From Paenibacillus harenae DSM 16969 (GTDB lineage: Bacteria; Bacillota; Bacilli; Paenibacillales; Paenibacillaceae): 64,000 bases of DNA. The position numbers and the translations under genes are program-made. Under the pieces are notes generated by a model that was not told the origin of the DNA, made no database searches, and worked only from the letters and a program-made list of their open reading frames with translations. Every line of letters begins with the position of its first letter. Within the stretch, counting starts at the first letter, position 1. This document shows positions 33,612 through 42,209 of the stretch, in pieces. The stretch covers positions 62,001-126,000 of the forward strand of contig NZ_KE383846.1 of assembly GCF_000422465.1 (NCBI RefSeq), read 5' to 3'.

Positions 33612-33639
33612 GAAAAAAGCCCACTACGAAGTGAGCTTG
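33612..33639 (-). terminator. Terminator of the copper operon
   Basis: On the minus strand AAGCTCACT pairs with AGTGGGCTT and is followed by TTTT, about 65 bp past the reductase-domain gene. Confidence 0.75.
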
Positions 33640-33703
33640 TTATTCAATCATCCCTTAAAGCAGTAATCCGCTTATTTCTTTCATATTTTCCAATGAATTC
33701 CGT

Positions 33704-34324
33704 TTAACCAGCGATTTGCTTTAACTGGTCAAGCGTTATTCGATCAATGAATTTACCGAATTTTTCTTTCCCTTTTGCATTTTCTTTATAATAATCAATA
33801 ATGGCTGTAATAACCGGCACAAGCCGTTCTTCCGTTAACCCCGTTAGCAGCGGTTTGGCTATAGACGCTTTTAATCCTTTAGGCTCTCCTCCGACGTAAA
33901 TATCAAACGTATTCCGCATTTTCACAACGCCAATGTCCTTTAGAAGCGGTTCGCTGGTTCCCAGCGCACATCCTGCATAGCCAATTTTAAGCGGAGAAGG
34001 CGTTTCAATGCCTGCAATAGCTTTATTTAATATTCGTGCCGCTTCCAATCCCGCCTCTTCCGCTCCTTTGCAAAAATTACAGGCAATCAAACTCTTGGTT
34101 GTAGAACCCGGCGGGTAAACTTCAAGTCCGGCAAGCTTGAGTTCCTCTGCAACGGCATCGCGCCGATCGAGCGGAACCTCCACATAGAGCTGTTTAAATG
34201 GTGTCATTTCAATCTCAGCATCCGTACCGGTAATAGCACCGATTATGGCAAACTGCTCCGGAGAAAATAAACTACCGCCAACTTGAATTTCAGGGGCAAC
34301 CGCAATCTTCGTTTTCTCTCCCAT
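33704..34324 (-). CDS. Half-size nitrite/sulfite-reductase-domain protein
   Basis: This 206-residue protein matches one ferredoxin-like half plus the siroheme/Fe-S half-domain of nitrite/sulfite reductases: residues 1-70 are the parachute domain, and LIACNFCKGAEEAG with GYAGCALGTSEP supply three cysteines of a possible 4Fe-4S site, one fewer than in full enzymes. Full-length enzymes have two such halves, so this is a stand-alone single-domain form of unknown reaction. It lies 31 bp after the His-rich lipoprotein gene in the copper operon. AAGGGAG supports the start. Confidence 0.8.
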   Translation of the reverse strand: MGEKTKIAVAPEIQVGGSLFSPEQFAIIGAITGTDAEIEMTPFKQLYVEVPLDRRDAVAEELKLAGLEVYPPGSTTKSLIACNFCKGAEEAGLEAARILNKAIAGIETPSPLKIGYAGCALGTSEPLLKDIGVVKMRNTFDIYVGGEPKGLKASIAKPLLTGLTEERLVPVITAIIDYYKENAKGKEKFGKFIDRITLDQLKQIAG

Positions 34325-34355
34325 ATCCGATATCTCCCTTATCGTTTATTCGGAT

Positions 34356-35231
34356 CTACTTGACTTCAACCACGAACGGGACGGTTATGACTTCCCCATT
34401 ATGCTGAAATTGTCCCCATATTTTATAGGTGCCGCTTTGTGGGAACGTGGTTGCAAACTCCGCAACCGGCCCGGTCGCTTTCTCATCAAGCGGGTGAACA
34501 TGGAGATAGTTCTCCGCATCGGCCGACAGGATGACAACATGGCCTACGGCTCCGAGATAAGGCTCCAGGTCTTCGATGCCTTCTTTCGTCCCCGCGTCGC
34601 GGATCGTAAAGGTAAGCGTCGTCTCTTCCTTCGGCTTCGTGCCGCTCAAGGCAAGCTCGAATTCCTTGCCATCGACTTCTTTCACCAGATTCGAGTCTGG
34701 CGTAATGTCGGCGTGCTCCCCTTCCTCGCCCTCAACTTCTATCCACTCGCTAAGCGTTGCATTCGTGCCGCCCGACGGAATAAAGTCGGCAAACGCCTTA
34801 TATTCCCCGCCCGCCGGAAAAACCGTGTCCACCGTAAACTTGCCGTCCCCCTGGAATTCGGGATGGATATGGTTAAAGAACGACAAATCGTGATTCACGA
34901 TGATCAAATGAAGCAATTTCTCATGACTGACCTCAAAATCGTTGATCGGTTTACCGTCGTCGCCCATAATCTGAATTGATATTTCCGTTTCCTCCTTCGC
35001 CTTCGCCCCGCCGGATACAAAGGTAAAGGAGGCCTCAGGACTGCCGCTCACCGGTTGTTCGTCTTCGCCATGTCCGCCATGGCCGCCGTTATCGCCGCTT
35101 TTGGCGTCATTCGCATTTTGACCGCCATGGCCCTCATGACCCGCTGTCTGATCATTGCCTTTGCCGCAGGCGGACAGCAAACCGATAGTAAGAATGATCG
35201 AGATAAGAAGGATCCATTTTTTATTCATCAT
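34356..35231 (-). CDS. His-rich YtkA/FixH-like lipoprotein of the copper operon
   Basis: This secreted lipoprotein of about 290 residues has a signal ending IGLLSAC, then a Gly/His/Asp linker with GHEGHGG and GGHGGHGE (candidate copper ligands). Two related beta-sandwich domains follow: the first contains HLIIVNHDLSFFNHIHPEF and the second GHVVILSADAENYLHVHPL, both of the YtkA-like type. Adjacent ATG codons at 35231 and 35228 are both possible; a longer frame overlapping copA is unlikely. It lies 31 bp after copA. An extracellular copper-binding or copper-delivery role is inferred. Confidence 0.82.
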   Translation of the reverse strand: MMNKKWILLISIILTIGLLSACGKGNDQTAGHEGHGGQNANDAKSGDNGGHGGHGEDEQPVSGSPEASFTFVSGGAKAKEETEISIQIMGDDGKPINDFEVSHEKLLHLIIVNHDLSFFNHIHPEFQGDGKFTVDTVFPAGGEYKAFADFIPSGGTNATLSEWIEVEGEEGEHADITPDSNLVKEVDGKEFELALSGTKPKEETTLTFTIRDAGTKEGIEDLEPYLGAVGHVVILSADAENYLHVHPLDEKATGPVAEFATTFPQSGTYKIWGQFQHNGEVITVPFVVEVK

Positions 35232-35262
35232 TTGAATTTTCCATTCCTTTTCCATAAAAGTT

Positions 35263-37704
35263 TTAATGACGGATACGGACACGCTGCAAGCGGAGAGCGT
35301 TAAGGACGACGGAAACCGAGCTTAACGCCATCGCGGCTCCCGCGACCCATGGCGCCAATAGACCAATCGCGGCAATAGGAATGCCAAGCGTATTATAGCC
35401 CAGCGCCCAGAACAAATTTTGTTTAATGTTGCTCATCGTCTTACGGCTCATGTAGATGGCATCCGGAATGCTCGAGAGATCGCCGCGCATGAGCGTCACA
35501 TCGGCCGCTTCCATCGCCACATCGGTGCCCGTTCCGATCGCCATCCCGACATCTGCCGTAGCCAGCGCAGGGGCATCGTTAATGCCGTCGCCGACCATCG
35601 CCACTTTTTTGCCGCTGGCTTGCAGTTTCTTCACTTCCTCCGCTTTGCCTTCCGGCAGCACTTCCGCGAGCACATGATCGATGCCGACCTGGTCCGCGAT
35701 CGCTTTAGCCGTACGTTCGTTGTCACCCGTAATCATGATGACCTGTATACCCATTTCCTTCAGCCGGCTGATGGCAGCCTTTGACGTTTCTTTCACCGTA
35801 TCCGCAACCGCAACGATCCCCGCATAATGGTTATCTACCGCGACAAGCATGGCTGTTTTGCCGGTTTCTTCAAGGCGGGACATCGTCTCATAAGCAGCCT
35901 TCGCGTCTACATCGAATTTCTCCATTAACCGGCGCGTGCCGATCAATAATTCCTTGCCTTCCACGACCGCTTTAATACCGAATCCAGGGATGGCTTCGAA
36001 CGCTTCCGTACCCGGTAGCGTGACGCCTCTCTCCAGGATGCCCGTAACAATCGCTTCCGCAAGCGGGTGCTCCGAGTTTTTCTCCGCCGAACCCACAAGC
36101 CTAAGAAACTCCTGCTCGTCGTTATCCGTCAACACATCTGTCAATTCCGGTTTCCCTTTGGTGACTGTGCCTGTTTTGTCTAAAATGATGGCGTTAATTT
36201 TATGCGTCTGCTCCAGATGCTCCCCACCTTTGAACAAAACGCCCAGCTCGGCCGCACGCCCGGATCCCGCCATAATGGAGGTCGGAGTTGCCAGACCAAG
36301 CGCACACGGGCAGGCAATGACCAGAATGGCAATGGCTTTCTCCAAGGCTTCCGCAAATTCGCCGGGAGTGACAATGAAGTACCAGACCAAGAAAGCGGCG
36401 ATTGCAATGCCGACGACAATCGGGACAAATATGCCCGAAATGACGTCCGCCACCCGTTGAATCGGCGCTTTGGATCCCTGCGCTTCCTCCACGACCTTAA
36501 TGATCTGCGCGAGCGCCGTTTCTTTGCCCACTTTGGTCGCTTGAATTCGGAGCATTCCGTTTTTATTGATCGTCGCGCCGATGACGGCGTCGCCGGATTT
36601 TTTCTCGACCGGAATACTCTCGCCGGTCAGCATGGATTCATCTACCGATGAAGTTCCTTCCACAACCTCCCCGTCTACCGGAATTTTCTCGCCCGGCTTC
36701 ACTAGCACGATATCCCCTGCGAGAACTTCGTCCACCGGAATGGCAATCTCTTGGCCTTCGCGTACAACCAATGCTGTTTTCGCTTGCAATCCCATCAATG
36801 ATTTAATCGCTTCCGACGTACGCCCTTTGGCGAGCGATTCGAACAATTTGCCCATAATAACGAGCGTTATAAGTACAGCACTCGTCTCATAGTACAACGA
36901 TGGCCCATGGTGAGCGGAGGCGCCGTTTAAGAACCATGCAATCGTGAGATACAAGCTATAGAAATAAGCTGCCGATGTTCCAAGCGATACAAGCACATCC
37001 ATATTTGCGCTGCCGTTGCGAAGTGCCTTATAAGCACCTACATAAAATTGTCTTCCGACATAAAATTGAACGGGAGTGGCCAAGATAAGCTGAAACCATG
37101 GATTCATGAATAGGTCCGGCGTATAGATCCATGCAGTGAATGAAAAATGCCCGACCATGCTCCATAGAAGCGGAAGCGAGAGAATCGCGGATAGAAGCAA
37201 AATTCGTTTTTGATGCCGGATTTCTTTCTCGCGATGGTCGCCCTTATTTTCATTCTCTTGTTTCGTATTTGCCGTATAGCCTAGCTGCCGTACCTTATTC
37301 TGCATATCGGTTATTGAGATTTCACCCGGTGAATATTCTACCCGCGCTGTTTCCATAGCAAAATTGACCGCTGCATTCGTTACGCCCGGCAGCTTGTTAA
37401 GCCCTTTTTCAATCCGGTTCGCGCAGGCCGCGCATGTCATGCCTTCAATCTGGAAATCAACGGCCTCTTTTGCCGTACCGTATCCTAATTTAGTAATGCT
37501 TTTCTCCAGTTGGCCAATGCCGACGACGTTGGAATCAAAGGTAACGCTGGCTTTCTCCAGCGCAAAGTTTACATTGGCTGAGGAAACGCCCTCCAGTTTA
37601 TTTAATCCCTTTTCAATCCGATTTGCGCATGCCGCGCAAGTCATGCCCGTTATTTGAAAGGTCACCTGCTTGCTTTCGTTCGTTGCGGTCGTTTCCACAG
37701 CCAT
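35263..37704 (-). CDS. copA: Copper-exporting P1B-type ATPase CopA
   Basis: This 813-residue Cu(I) efflux pump has two N-terminal heavy-metal domains, each with GMTCAACANRIEK. The membrane metal site is ACPCALGLATP, the phosphorylation loop is DKTGTVTKGKPE, the actuator has TGES, and the hinge is GDGINDAP. The C-terminal helices include YNTLGIPIAAIGLL and MALSSVSVVLNALRL, as in CopA. The length equals Bacillus CopA (about 802). It lies 20 bp after copZ. The ATG at 37704 is close to its GGGGAG, and a GTG two codons later is an alternative start. Confidence 0.96.
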   Translation of the reverse strand: MAVETTATNESKQVTFQITGMTCAACANRIEKGLNKLEGVSSANVNFALEKASVTFDSNVVGIGQLEKSITKLGYGTAKEAVDFQIEGMTCAACANRIEKGLNKLPGVTNAAVNFAMETARVEYSPGEISITDMQNKVRQLGYTANTKQENENKGDHREKEIRHQKRILLLSAILSLPLLWSMVGHFSFTAWIYTPDLFMNPWFQLILATPVQFYVGRQFYVGAYKALRNGSANMDVLVSLGTSAAYFYSLYLTIAWFLNGASAHHGPSLYYETSAVLITLVIMGKLFESLAKGRTSEAIKSLMGLQAKTALVVREGQEIAIPVDEVLAGDIVLVKPGEKIPVDGEVVEGTSSVDESMLTGESIPVEKKSGDAVIGATINKNGMLRIQATKVGKETALAQIIKVVEEAQGSKAPIQRVADVISGIFVPIVVGIAIAAFLVWYFIVTPGEFAEALEKAIAILVIACPCALGLATPTSIMAGSGRAAELGVLFKGGEHLEQTHKINAIILDKTGTVTKGKPELTDVLTDNDEQEFLRLVGSAEKNSEHPLAEAIVTGILERGVTLPGTEAFEAIPGFGIKAVVEGKELLIGTRRLMEKFDVDAKAAYETMSRLEETGKTAMLVAVDNHYAGIVAVADTVKETSKAAISRLKEMGIQVIMITGDNERTAKAIADQVGIDHVLAEVLPEGKAEEVKKLQASGKKVAMVGDGINDAPALATADVGMAIGTGTDVAMEAADVTLMRGDLSSIPDAIYMSRKTMSNIKQNLFWALGYNTLGIPIAAIGLLAPWVAGAAMALSSVSVVLNALRLQRVRIRH

Positions 37705-37724
37705 TCTCCCCTTTAATTCGTTGT

Positions 37725-37925
37725 TTATACGACGTCGTAGCCTTGCTCTTCGATCGCTTCTTTTACTGCTGCAAGCGTAACTTGATTTTCGTCAAACGAT
37801 ACGTCCACAGTATGATTCTCAAGATCGACTTTTCCATTTACACCGATTCCTTTCAGTGCGCCTTCAATCGAATTCACGCAGTGCCCGCAGCTCATACCCT
37901 CTACTTGCAATGTTAGATTTGTCAT
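37725..37925 (-). CDS. copZ: Copper chaperone CopZ
   Basis: This 66-residue single heavy-metal domain has the Cu(I)-binding MSCGHC loop near residue 11 and the C-terminal QGYDV end typical of CopZ. It carries copper to CopA and heads the copZ-copA-lipoprotein-reductase operon. AAGGAG lies ten bases before the ATG. A sigma-A promoter 125 bp upstream has a G-rich CsoR-operator-like site inside its spacer. Confidence 0.95.
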   Translation of the reverse strand: MTNLTLQVEGMSCGHCVNSIEGALKGIGVNGKVDLENHTVDVSFDENQVTLAAVKEAIEEQGYDVV

Positions 37926-38050
37926 TGTTTTTCTTCTCCTTTAGATTTGATTATTTGTCTTCATCGCTTCAAGCATTCATTTCCTCATTGTCTAGCCTTT
38001 AGTTGCTCAGGTGAGTATCTAACAATCATTGCCATCTCCTTCATAAACTT

Positions 38051-38080
38051 AGTATACCCCTCCACCCTATATTTAGTCAA
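38051..38080 (-). promoter_or_regulatory. copZA promoter with CsoR-operator-like spacer
   Basis: On the minus strand TTGACT, 18 bases, TATACT. TATAGGGTGGAGGGGTATA (38053-38071) fills the spacer and -10; its G-tracts and TATA flanks resemble CsoR sites, although the G-tracts are not perfectly inverted. A second C-tract, GGTACCCCCG, lies at 38093-38102. Confidence 0.6.
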
Positions 38081-38172
38081 CATTTTTTTACGGTACCCCC
38101 GTAGTGTATTTTTTTCTCAATAAAAAGAAGCAGCATTTCTGCCGCTCCATCTTCGTTGCCCTTAACATAACG

Positions 38173-38523
38173 TTATTTAATTAGTTTATTCATTGTAGTC
38201 ATCAATTCCGTCAGCACTTCCGTATCCCCATCCTGCAGACGTTCGATAACACAGCTTTTTAAATGATGTTCAAGTAAAAGTTTTCCCACACTGTTTAATG
38301 CAGATTGAACGGAAGCAATTTGATTCAGCACATCGTCGCAATACGTATCTCTTTCGATCATTCCTTTAACGCCGCGAATTTGACCTTCTATCCGATTGAG
38401 ACGCGAAACCAAATTATTTTTTTCTTTTTCCGAATGATGGCTTTTTCGCCCCGATTCTTCCGGCCCGCAACATGATGAAGCCTCATGAGAGGTTGACTCT
38501 ACAAGATCTGTTTGTTCACTCAT
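38173..38523 (-). CDS. csoR: Copper-sensing repressor CsoR
   Basis: This repressor of about 116 residues releases DNA when Cu(I) binds. The Cys-His-Cys metal triad is seen as TYCDD, EHHL and KSCV, within the CsoR/RcnR helix bundle (NRIEGQIRGVKGMIE). The N-terminal tail is longer than usual and carries an extra CC pair (EASSCCGPEE). AAGGAGG ten bases before the ATG at 38523 supports this start over an upstream in-frame one. It is separated from copZ by about 250 bp, and each unit has its own promoter. Confidence 0.94.
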   Translation of the reverse strand: MSEQTDLVESTSHEASSCCGPEESGRKSHHSEKEKNNLVSRLNRIEGQIRGVKGMIERDTYCDDVLNQIASVQSALNSVGKLLLEHHLKSCVIERLQDGDTEVLTELMTTMNKLIK

Positions 38524-38552
38524 TTCATATCCGCCTCCTTCCATCTCCATCT

Positions 38553-38577
38553 ATTATACCATACGGCCATACCCTAT
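38553..38577 (-). promoter_or_regulatory. csoR -10 region with possible CsoR site
   Basis: On the minus strand a perfect TATAAT follows ATAGGGTATGGCCGTATGG, a G-rich imperfect palindrome that resembles the copZ site. No good -35 is present. Autoregulation is plausible. Confidence 0.45.
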
Positions 38578-38619
38578 AAATAGTCATCAAAATTGATCAA
38601 TAATTATCGTCTTCTACTA

Positions 38620-38880
38620 TTAAGCAAATAATATAAATCCATAAATGATGAGCAGGAATAGAGAATAAACAACAAGGACGACTATCCAATCTCCGGAACC
38701 GGAGCGAATATTGGCTCCGTCATAAGCAAATACAAACATAATCGGAATTTTACCGATAAGGGTCGACAAAATAATTATTTTAAATGACAAGTCGAACACG
38801 CCGGCATACAAATTGGTAAGCGGCGCAGGCATAATGGGAATCATACGTGCAATTAACAACGACCAGAATGAATGGTCATT
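38620..38880 (-). pseudogene. TVP38/TMEM64 (DedA-like) membrane protein, C-terminal remnant
   Basis: About 85 codons remain: FWSLLIARMIPIMPAPLTN, the conserved family core, followed by two membrane segments. Intact relatives have about 200-230 residues, and everything before the core is missing, with no credible start or ribosome site. The sequence upstream to 38990 is non-coding. It is a decayed 5'-truncated copy. Confidence 0.75.
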
Positions 38881-38950
38881 TTAAACTTCATACGCTGTTC
38901 TCCCCATTGAAACTCCGCCCTAGCTTACAACGTTAGCACACACGAAGCTC

Positions 38951-38990
38951 AAAAAAAGCCGGCGCCTACTGCAATCGGCACCAGCTTTTA
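38951..38990 (-). terminator. Terminator of the oxidoreductase operon
   Basis: On the minus strand AAAGCTGGTGCC pairs with GGCGCCGGCTTT (two wobbles) and is followed by TTTT, about 80 bp past the Gfo/Idh stop. Confidence 0.78.
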
Positions 38991-39069
38991 ACCCGCGTTC
39001 GAATCTCTCTCAACGGCGCCTCCGGCTCGAAAGGCCGAACGCGCCGTATCATCCTGTTCGCCCGTCGGT

Positions 39070-40083
39070 TTAGGAGAGCGTGACGGGAATGCCGCCCTGG
39101 TCGGCCGATCGAATCTCGGCTTCGACGATCTCCAGCGTGCCGACCGCGCTCTCCGGCGTGCATACCGACACCGGATTGCCGCCGGCAACCGCTGAGAGGA
39201 AATACTTGATTTCACGATAATAGCCCATATCCGTCGCCAGACCGGCGACAAATCCCGGCTCGCCCGCCGGATGCACGCTCAGCTTGTCGTTCGCGAACAC
39301 GAGGGTGGCTCTTTCGAAGTTGACCCGGAACGTCATCGAGAAGCCGACATCGCCCTGCAGCGACCAGTCGGCTTGGGCATTCACCACTTTTCCGTCCGGG
39401 TACGCGTAATTCGTCGAGACAGTGTCGTAAGCGCTGCCCGGAATAACGTTGCGCGCGATCGAAGACACCCGCTCCGGCTTGCCGAACAGCCAGTGAACCA
39501 TGTCCGTGTCGTGGATGTGCATGTCCAGCATGCAGCCCCCGCTCCGGTCGCCATTCAGGAACCAGCCTTGCGGCGCATCCGATCCGCGGAAGAAGTAGCC
39601 TGCCGTCACGGCTCCGTAACGGCCGTCCTCGATGCATTCCTTCAAATATTCGTATGCCGGCCAGAATCGGAGGCACTGTCCGATCATGAGTGTCTTGCCT
39701 GTGCTTGCCGACGTCTCCGCCATCCTGCGCCCCTCCTCGGCATTCCTCGCCATCGGCTTCTCGCAGAGAACATGGTATCCACGGTTGAGCAGCCCGCAGG
39801 CCAGCTCGGCATGAAGATCCGTCGGCAGCGTAACGTCCACGACGTCGATTTCTTCGCTCGCCAGCATCTTCTCGATGTCGTCATACAGCCGGTACGGCGA
39901 CAGATCGTACACTTCCTGACCGGTGGCGATGTTGCCGCCGCCCTTCGAATGCTTCAATTGTTCGATCTGCATATCGCAGATGGCAACGAGCTTGATGTCC
40001 GCCCCTTCCTGCATCAACCGCACATAGTTGTCAAAGTGCATTCTTCCCATGAACCCGAAGCCGATGAGTCCAATCTTAAGCAT
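39070..40083 (-). CDS. Gfo/Idh/MocA-family NAD(P) oxidoreductase
   Basis: This 337-residue enzyme has an N-terminal Rossmann domain (KIGLIGFGFMGRMHF), CEKPMARNAEEG (the catalytic Lys of the EKP motif) and a C-terminal sheet domain with a GGCMLDMHIHDTDM metal/substrate motif. It oxidises or epimerises a sugar or cyclitol. Three ATG codons lie in a row; the third, at 40083, has GGGAGG eight bases upstream and begins just after the previous stop. It is translationally coupled to a sugar isomerase, so the pair probably acts in sequence on one carbohydrate. Confidence 0.92.
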   Translation of the reverse strand: MLKIGLIGFGFMGRMHFDNYVRLMQEGADIKLVAICDMQIEQLKHSKGGGNIATGQEVYDLSPYRLYDDIEKMLASEEIDVVDVTLPTDLHAELACGLLNRGYHVLCEKPMARNAEEGRRMAETSASTGKTLMIGQCLRFWPAYEYLKECIEDGRYGAVTAGYFFRGSDAPQGWFLNGDRSGGCMLDMHIHDTDMVHWLFGKPERVSSIARNVIPGSAYDTVSTNYAYPDGKVVNAQADWSLQGDVGFSMTFRVNFERATLVFANDKLSVHPAGEPGFVAGLATDMGYYREIKYFLSAVAGGNPVSVCTPESAVGTLEIVEAEIRSADQGGIPVTLS

Positions 40084-40085
40084 CA

Positions 40086-40928
40086 TCATTTCCTCCCTAG
40101 AATCGCATCCATCGCGGCGGATGTATTGAAGATGATCTGTTCCGAATAATGAACGTAAGGCGGAATCATCTCCGCGGTGACATAATTGTCGTAACCAACC
40201 GTTGCCAGAGCCTCCATCACCGCGGGATAATCGACATCGCCTGCCAGCAAATCTACAAAGCCGTGCAATCCGCCCGCTTGACGCCGATAGTCCTTGAAGT
40301 GGACTTTCTTGATCCGACGGCCGAGAATGCGAATCCAGTGCTCCGGGTAGCCGTTCGCTACCGTATTGCCGACGTCGAAATAAGAGCCGACGTAATCTGA
40401 ACCGATCGCATCGATGAAAGAACGCATCTCAAGCGGCGACAGCAGAAACTTATTCCACACATTCTCGATGCCGATGGAGACGCCCGCCTGCTGCGCGAAC
40501 GGAGCCAGCTTGCTGACCGCTTCAAGCGCCCTTTCATAAGCGCGTTCATAATCGACCGCTTCCGAACCGGGAATGAAGTCTACGCCGACAGCGCCCGGAA
40601 TGACCAAAATCGTGTCGACGCCAAGTATCGATGCGAATTCCAGCTGCTTCTTGCAAATGTCAATCGCCTTCTCCCGGGTAGACGCGTTATCGCTCGTCAT
40701 CGGGTAGGACCAGTACAAGCCGGTCGCGAGCCCCGCAATGCCCAGCTCCGCTTCCTCCAGGCGTGCGGCGATGCCGCGAAGCTCCCGTTCCGTCGAGCCG
40801 ATTCCAAGCTCCCCCTCCTCGTTCAAGCCCAATTCGATGCCGTCGAAGCCGGCCTTCTTCGCCAGCTTGATACAATCCGCGATCGGCGTTCCTTCCCGGA
40901 ACGACCAAATGTTGATTCCTTTCTTCAT
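40086..40928 (-). CDS. Sugar phosphate isomerase/epimerase (xylose-isomerase-like TIM barrel)
   Basis: This 280-residue AP-endonuclease-2-fold enzyme shows the expected metal ligands: Glu in GIELGLNEEGELG, Glu in GIENVWNKFL, Asp/His in YFDVGNTVANGYPEHW, and Glu in VTAEMIPP. It probably interconverts a hexose or inosose, and the partner oxidoreductase overlaps its stop. GAGGAGG lies seven bases before the ATG. The exact substrate is unknown. Confidence 0.92.
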   Translation of the reverse strand: MKKGINIWSFREGTPIADCIKLAKKAGFDGIELGLNEEGELGIGSTERELRGIAARLEEAELGIAGLATGLYWSYPMTSDNASTREKAIDICKKQLEFASILGVDTILVIPGAVGVDFIPGSEAVDYERAYERALEAVSKLAPFAQQAGVSIGIENVWNKFLLSPLEMRSFIDAIGSDYVGSYFDVGNTVANGYPEHWIRILGRRIKKVHFKDYRRQAGGLHGFVDLLAGDVDYPAVMEALATVGYDNYVTAEMIPPYVHYSEQIIFNTSAAMDAILGRK

Positions 40929-40967
40929 ACCGCTTCCTCCTCATACGATTAAAATTTATAAGTCCAC

Positions 40968-41588
40968 TTACGTCAGCACGACCGTTCCGAACCGGGACGG
41001 CATATGGAAGTTGATCTTCCCCGTCGGTCGCCAAGCCTGATACTCCCGCATGCCGGACTCATCTTCGTCAATCCGGTAAAAATTCGCCCGCCACTGAACG
41101 CCCGGCGCGAGCGGCGCCTCGAAATGAGCCGCAGGAATGGAGATCAAGTACTCGCGGCAATCCGGTTCAATCAGACGGACGCCCGTTCGCAAGCCTTCCA
41201 GATTCCATTCCTTGTCTAACCCCGTGACACGCTCCCGGCCGTCATGCTCGATCCATGCGTCGAACACCACGTTGCGGGGACTGACTTCCAGCTCCAAGTA
41301 CTTCCGACCGTCGCCTTCCTCATCGATGAACAGCTCGACGACATCTTGCTCATATAACGGGTCATCCCGGTTCTCGAACTTGGACACCGCGTAAGTATCA
41401 CGACACACGAAGCGGACATAGAAGCGTTCCGGGCTCCAGCAGCACTGAACTTGCGTCTCCTCTCGGGGCGGTAAGCCGGACGCCGTGTCCGACAGCCGGA
41501 CGATAGGGCAGCCGCTCCAATCGAGCGTTTCGTCGCTGCCGTCGAAGCGAATAAAGCAAGCCGGCGCGCAGAAATATGGATCGGACAA
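40968..41588 (-). CDS. CBM9-like carbohydrate-binding protein
   Basis: This protein of about 206 residues is a single beta-sandwich of the carbohydrate-binding family 9-like type: CCWSPERFYVRFVCRD, QDVVELFIDEEGDG, YLELEVSPRN and the end WRPTGKINFHMPSRFGTVVL. No signal peptide is present, so it is probably cytoplasmic, which is usual for this stand-alone type encoded beside Gfo/Idh enzymes. GGAGG is eight bases before a TTG at 41588, whereas an ATG 15 bp upstream overlaps that site and is less likely. It is the first gene of the three-gene operon. Confidence 0.82.
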   Translation of the reverse strand: MSDPYFCAPACFIRFDGSDETLDWSGCPIVRLSDTASGLPPREETQVQCCWSPERFYVRFVCRDTYAVSKFENRDDPLYEQDVVELFIDEEGDGRKYLELEVSPRNVVFDAWIEHDGRERVTGLDKEWNLEGLRTGVRLIEPDCREYLISIPAAHFEAPLAPGVQWRANFYRIDEDESGMREYQAWRPTGKINFHMPSRFGTVVLT

Positions 41589-41770
41589 ATTCTTCACCTC
41601 CATTTAACTGATTCCGATATTTTCGAAGTTTGTGGTTGTGCAATAATATCTTTATCATAAACGATGAAATCGGAATTTTCTTTAGCAATAAAAGCGATTG
41701 TTTGGATGATTCCGTTATCGATTAGTCTACTCCGTTAGAAGTGCTCTATCTCTGAAAAGCAGCAGCGAAA

Positions 41771-41804
41771 AGCCCGTAAGATCAACGAATTGATCTTACG
41801 GGCT
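41771..41804 (-). terminator. Perfect 15-bp hairpin terminator
   Basis: AGCCCGTAAGATCAA and its perfect inverse flank CGAA (plus-strand view). On the minus strand GGGCT is followed by TTTCGCTG, so it can end the short unit from 41.9 kb before the CBM9-like operon. Confidence 0.72.
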
Positions 41805-41848
41805 CAAATGGTGCCGGCACTTAGAGCCACCAGCCGTTGTCTTTGCGA

Positions 41849-41944
41849 TTAAGCAGCTATGCAGAGATCCGGTTCCAGGCAAAGCGCTTCTCTTCTCCAT
41901 TCAGAAGCCAGACGTCCGGTATGACGATTCAGGAATGTTCTCAC
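41849..41944 (-). CDS. Candidate 31-residue peptide (GTG start)
   Basis: A purine-rich GGGGGGAGGAG directly precedes a GTG that opens 31 codons (begins MRTFLNRHTGRLASEW, ends PDLCIAA, TAA), 45 bp before a strong terminator. The spacing between the ribosome site and GTG is tight, which lowers confidence. The length equals the leader frame at 13754-13849, and Asn6, Arg11 and a W-x-x-E motif recur in both. It could instead be a non-coding RNA. Confidence 0.35.
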   Translation of the reverse strand: MRTFLNRHTGRLASEWRREALCLEPDLCIAA

Positions 41945-41979
41945 CTCCTCCCCCCTTCCTTTTATGATTCCAACTAAAT

Positions 41980-41993
41980 TGTAAGCGCAATCA
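41980..41993. promoter_or_regulatory. cre-like CcpA site
   Basis: TGTAAGCGCAATCA matches the cre consensus TGWAAGCGYTWNCA at all but one position. It lies just downstream of a TATGAT on the minus strand, a position expected to block the short unit when preferred sugars are present. Confidence 0.55.
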
Positions 41994-42209
41994 TATTTTT
42001 TTGTTGCATGGTATAAATTCTATAAGTATGTCGTTTGGATCATACTGATAAGGCTCCTATACCCATGACGGCGATGTCATACATGATAGCTTCGCCTGCC
42101 CGGCTAAATGAGCCGGGATGAAAATTTCAATAAAGAAATCTCATCAAGCCTTAACTTAACCTTTCCAAGTTCCGACAAAGAGTATAACAAGATATTAGGG
42201 GAGATAAAT

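Larger units (their letters stand above)
41589..42209. other. Intergenic interval with a small transcription unit
   Basis: About 620 bp contain a cre-like site (41980-41993), a 31-codon minus-strand frame (41849-41944) and a strong minus-strand terminator (41771-41804), which together look like an independent short transcript. The remaining 42000-42209 is the leader of the downstream small membrane protein; no further gene was found. Confidence 0.55.

Noticed and set aside
42051..42062. AGGCTCCTATAC resembles the most conserved string of the M-box (magnesium) riboswitch.
   Set aside because: The other M-box blocks (the GCUGCUGCC region, the AUGGGUCAACAG region and the closing GCUAAAGCUC) are absent, and the downstream gene is not a magnesium transporter.
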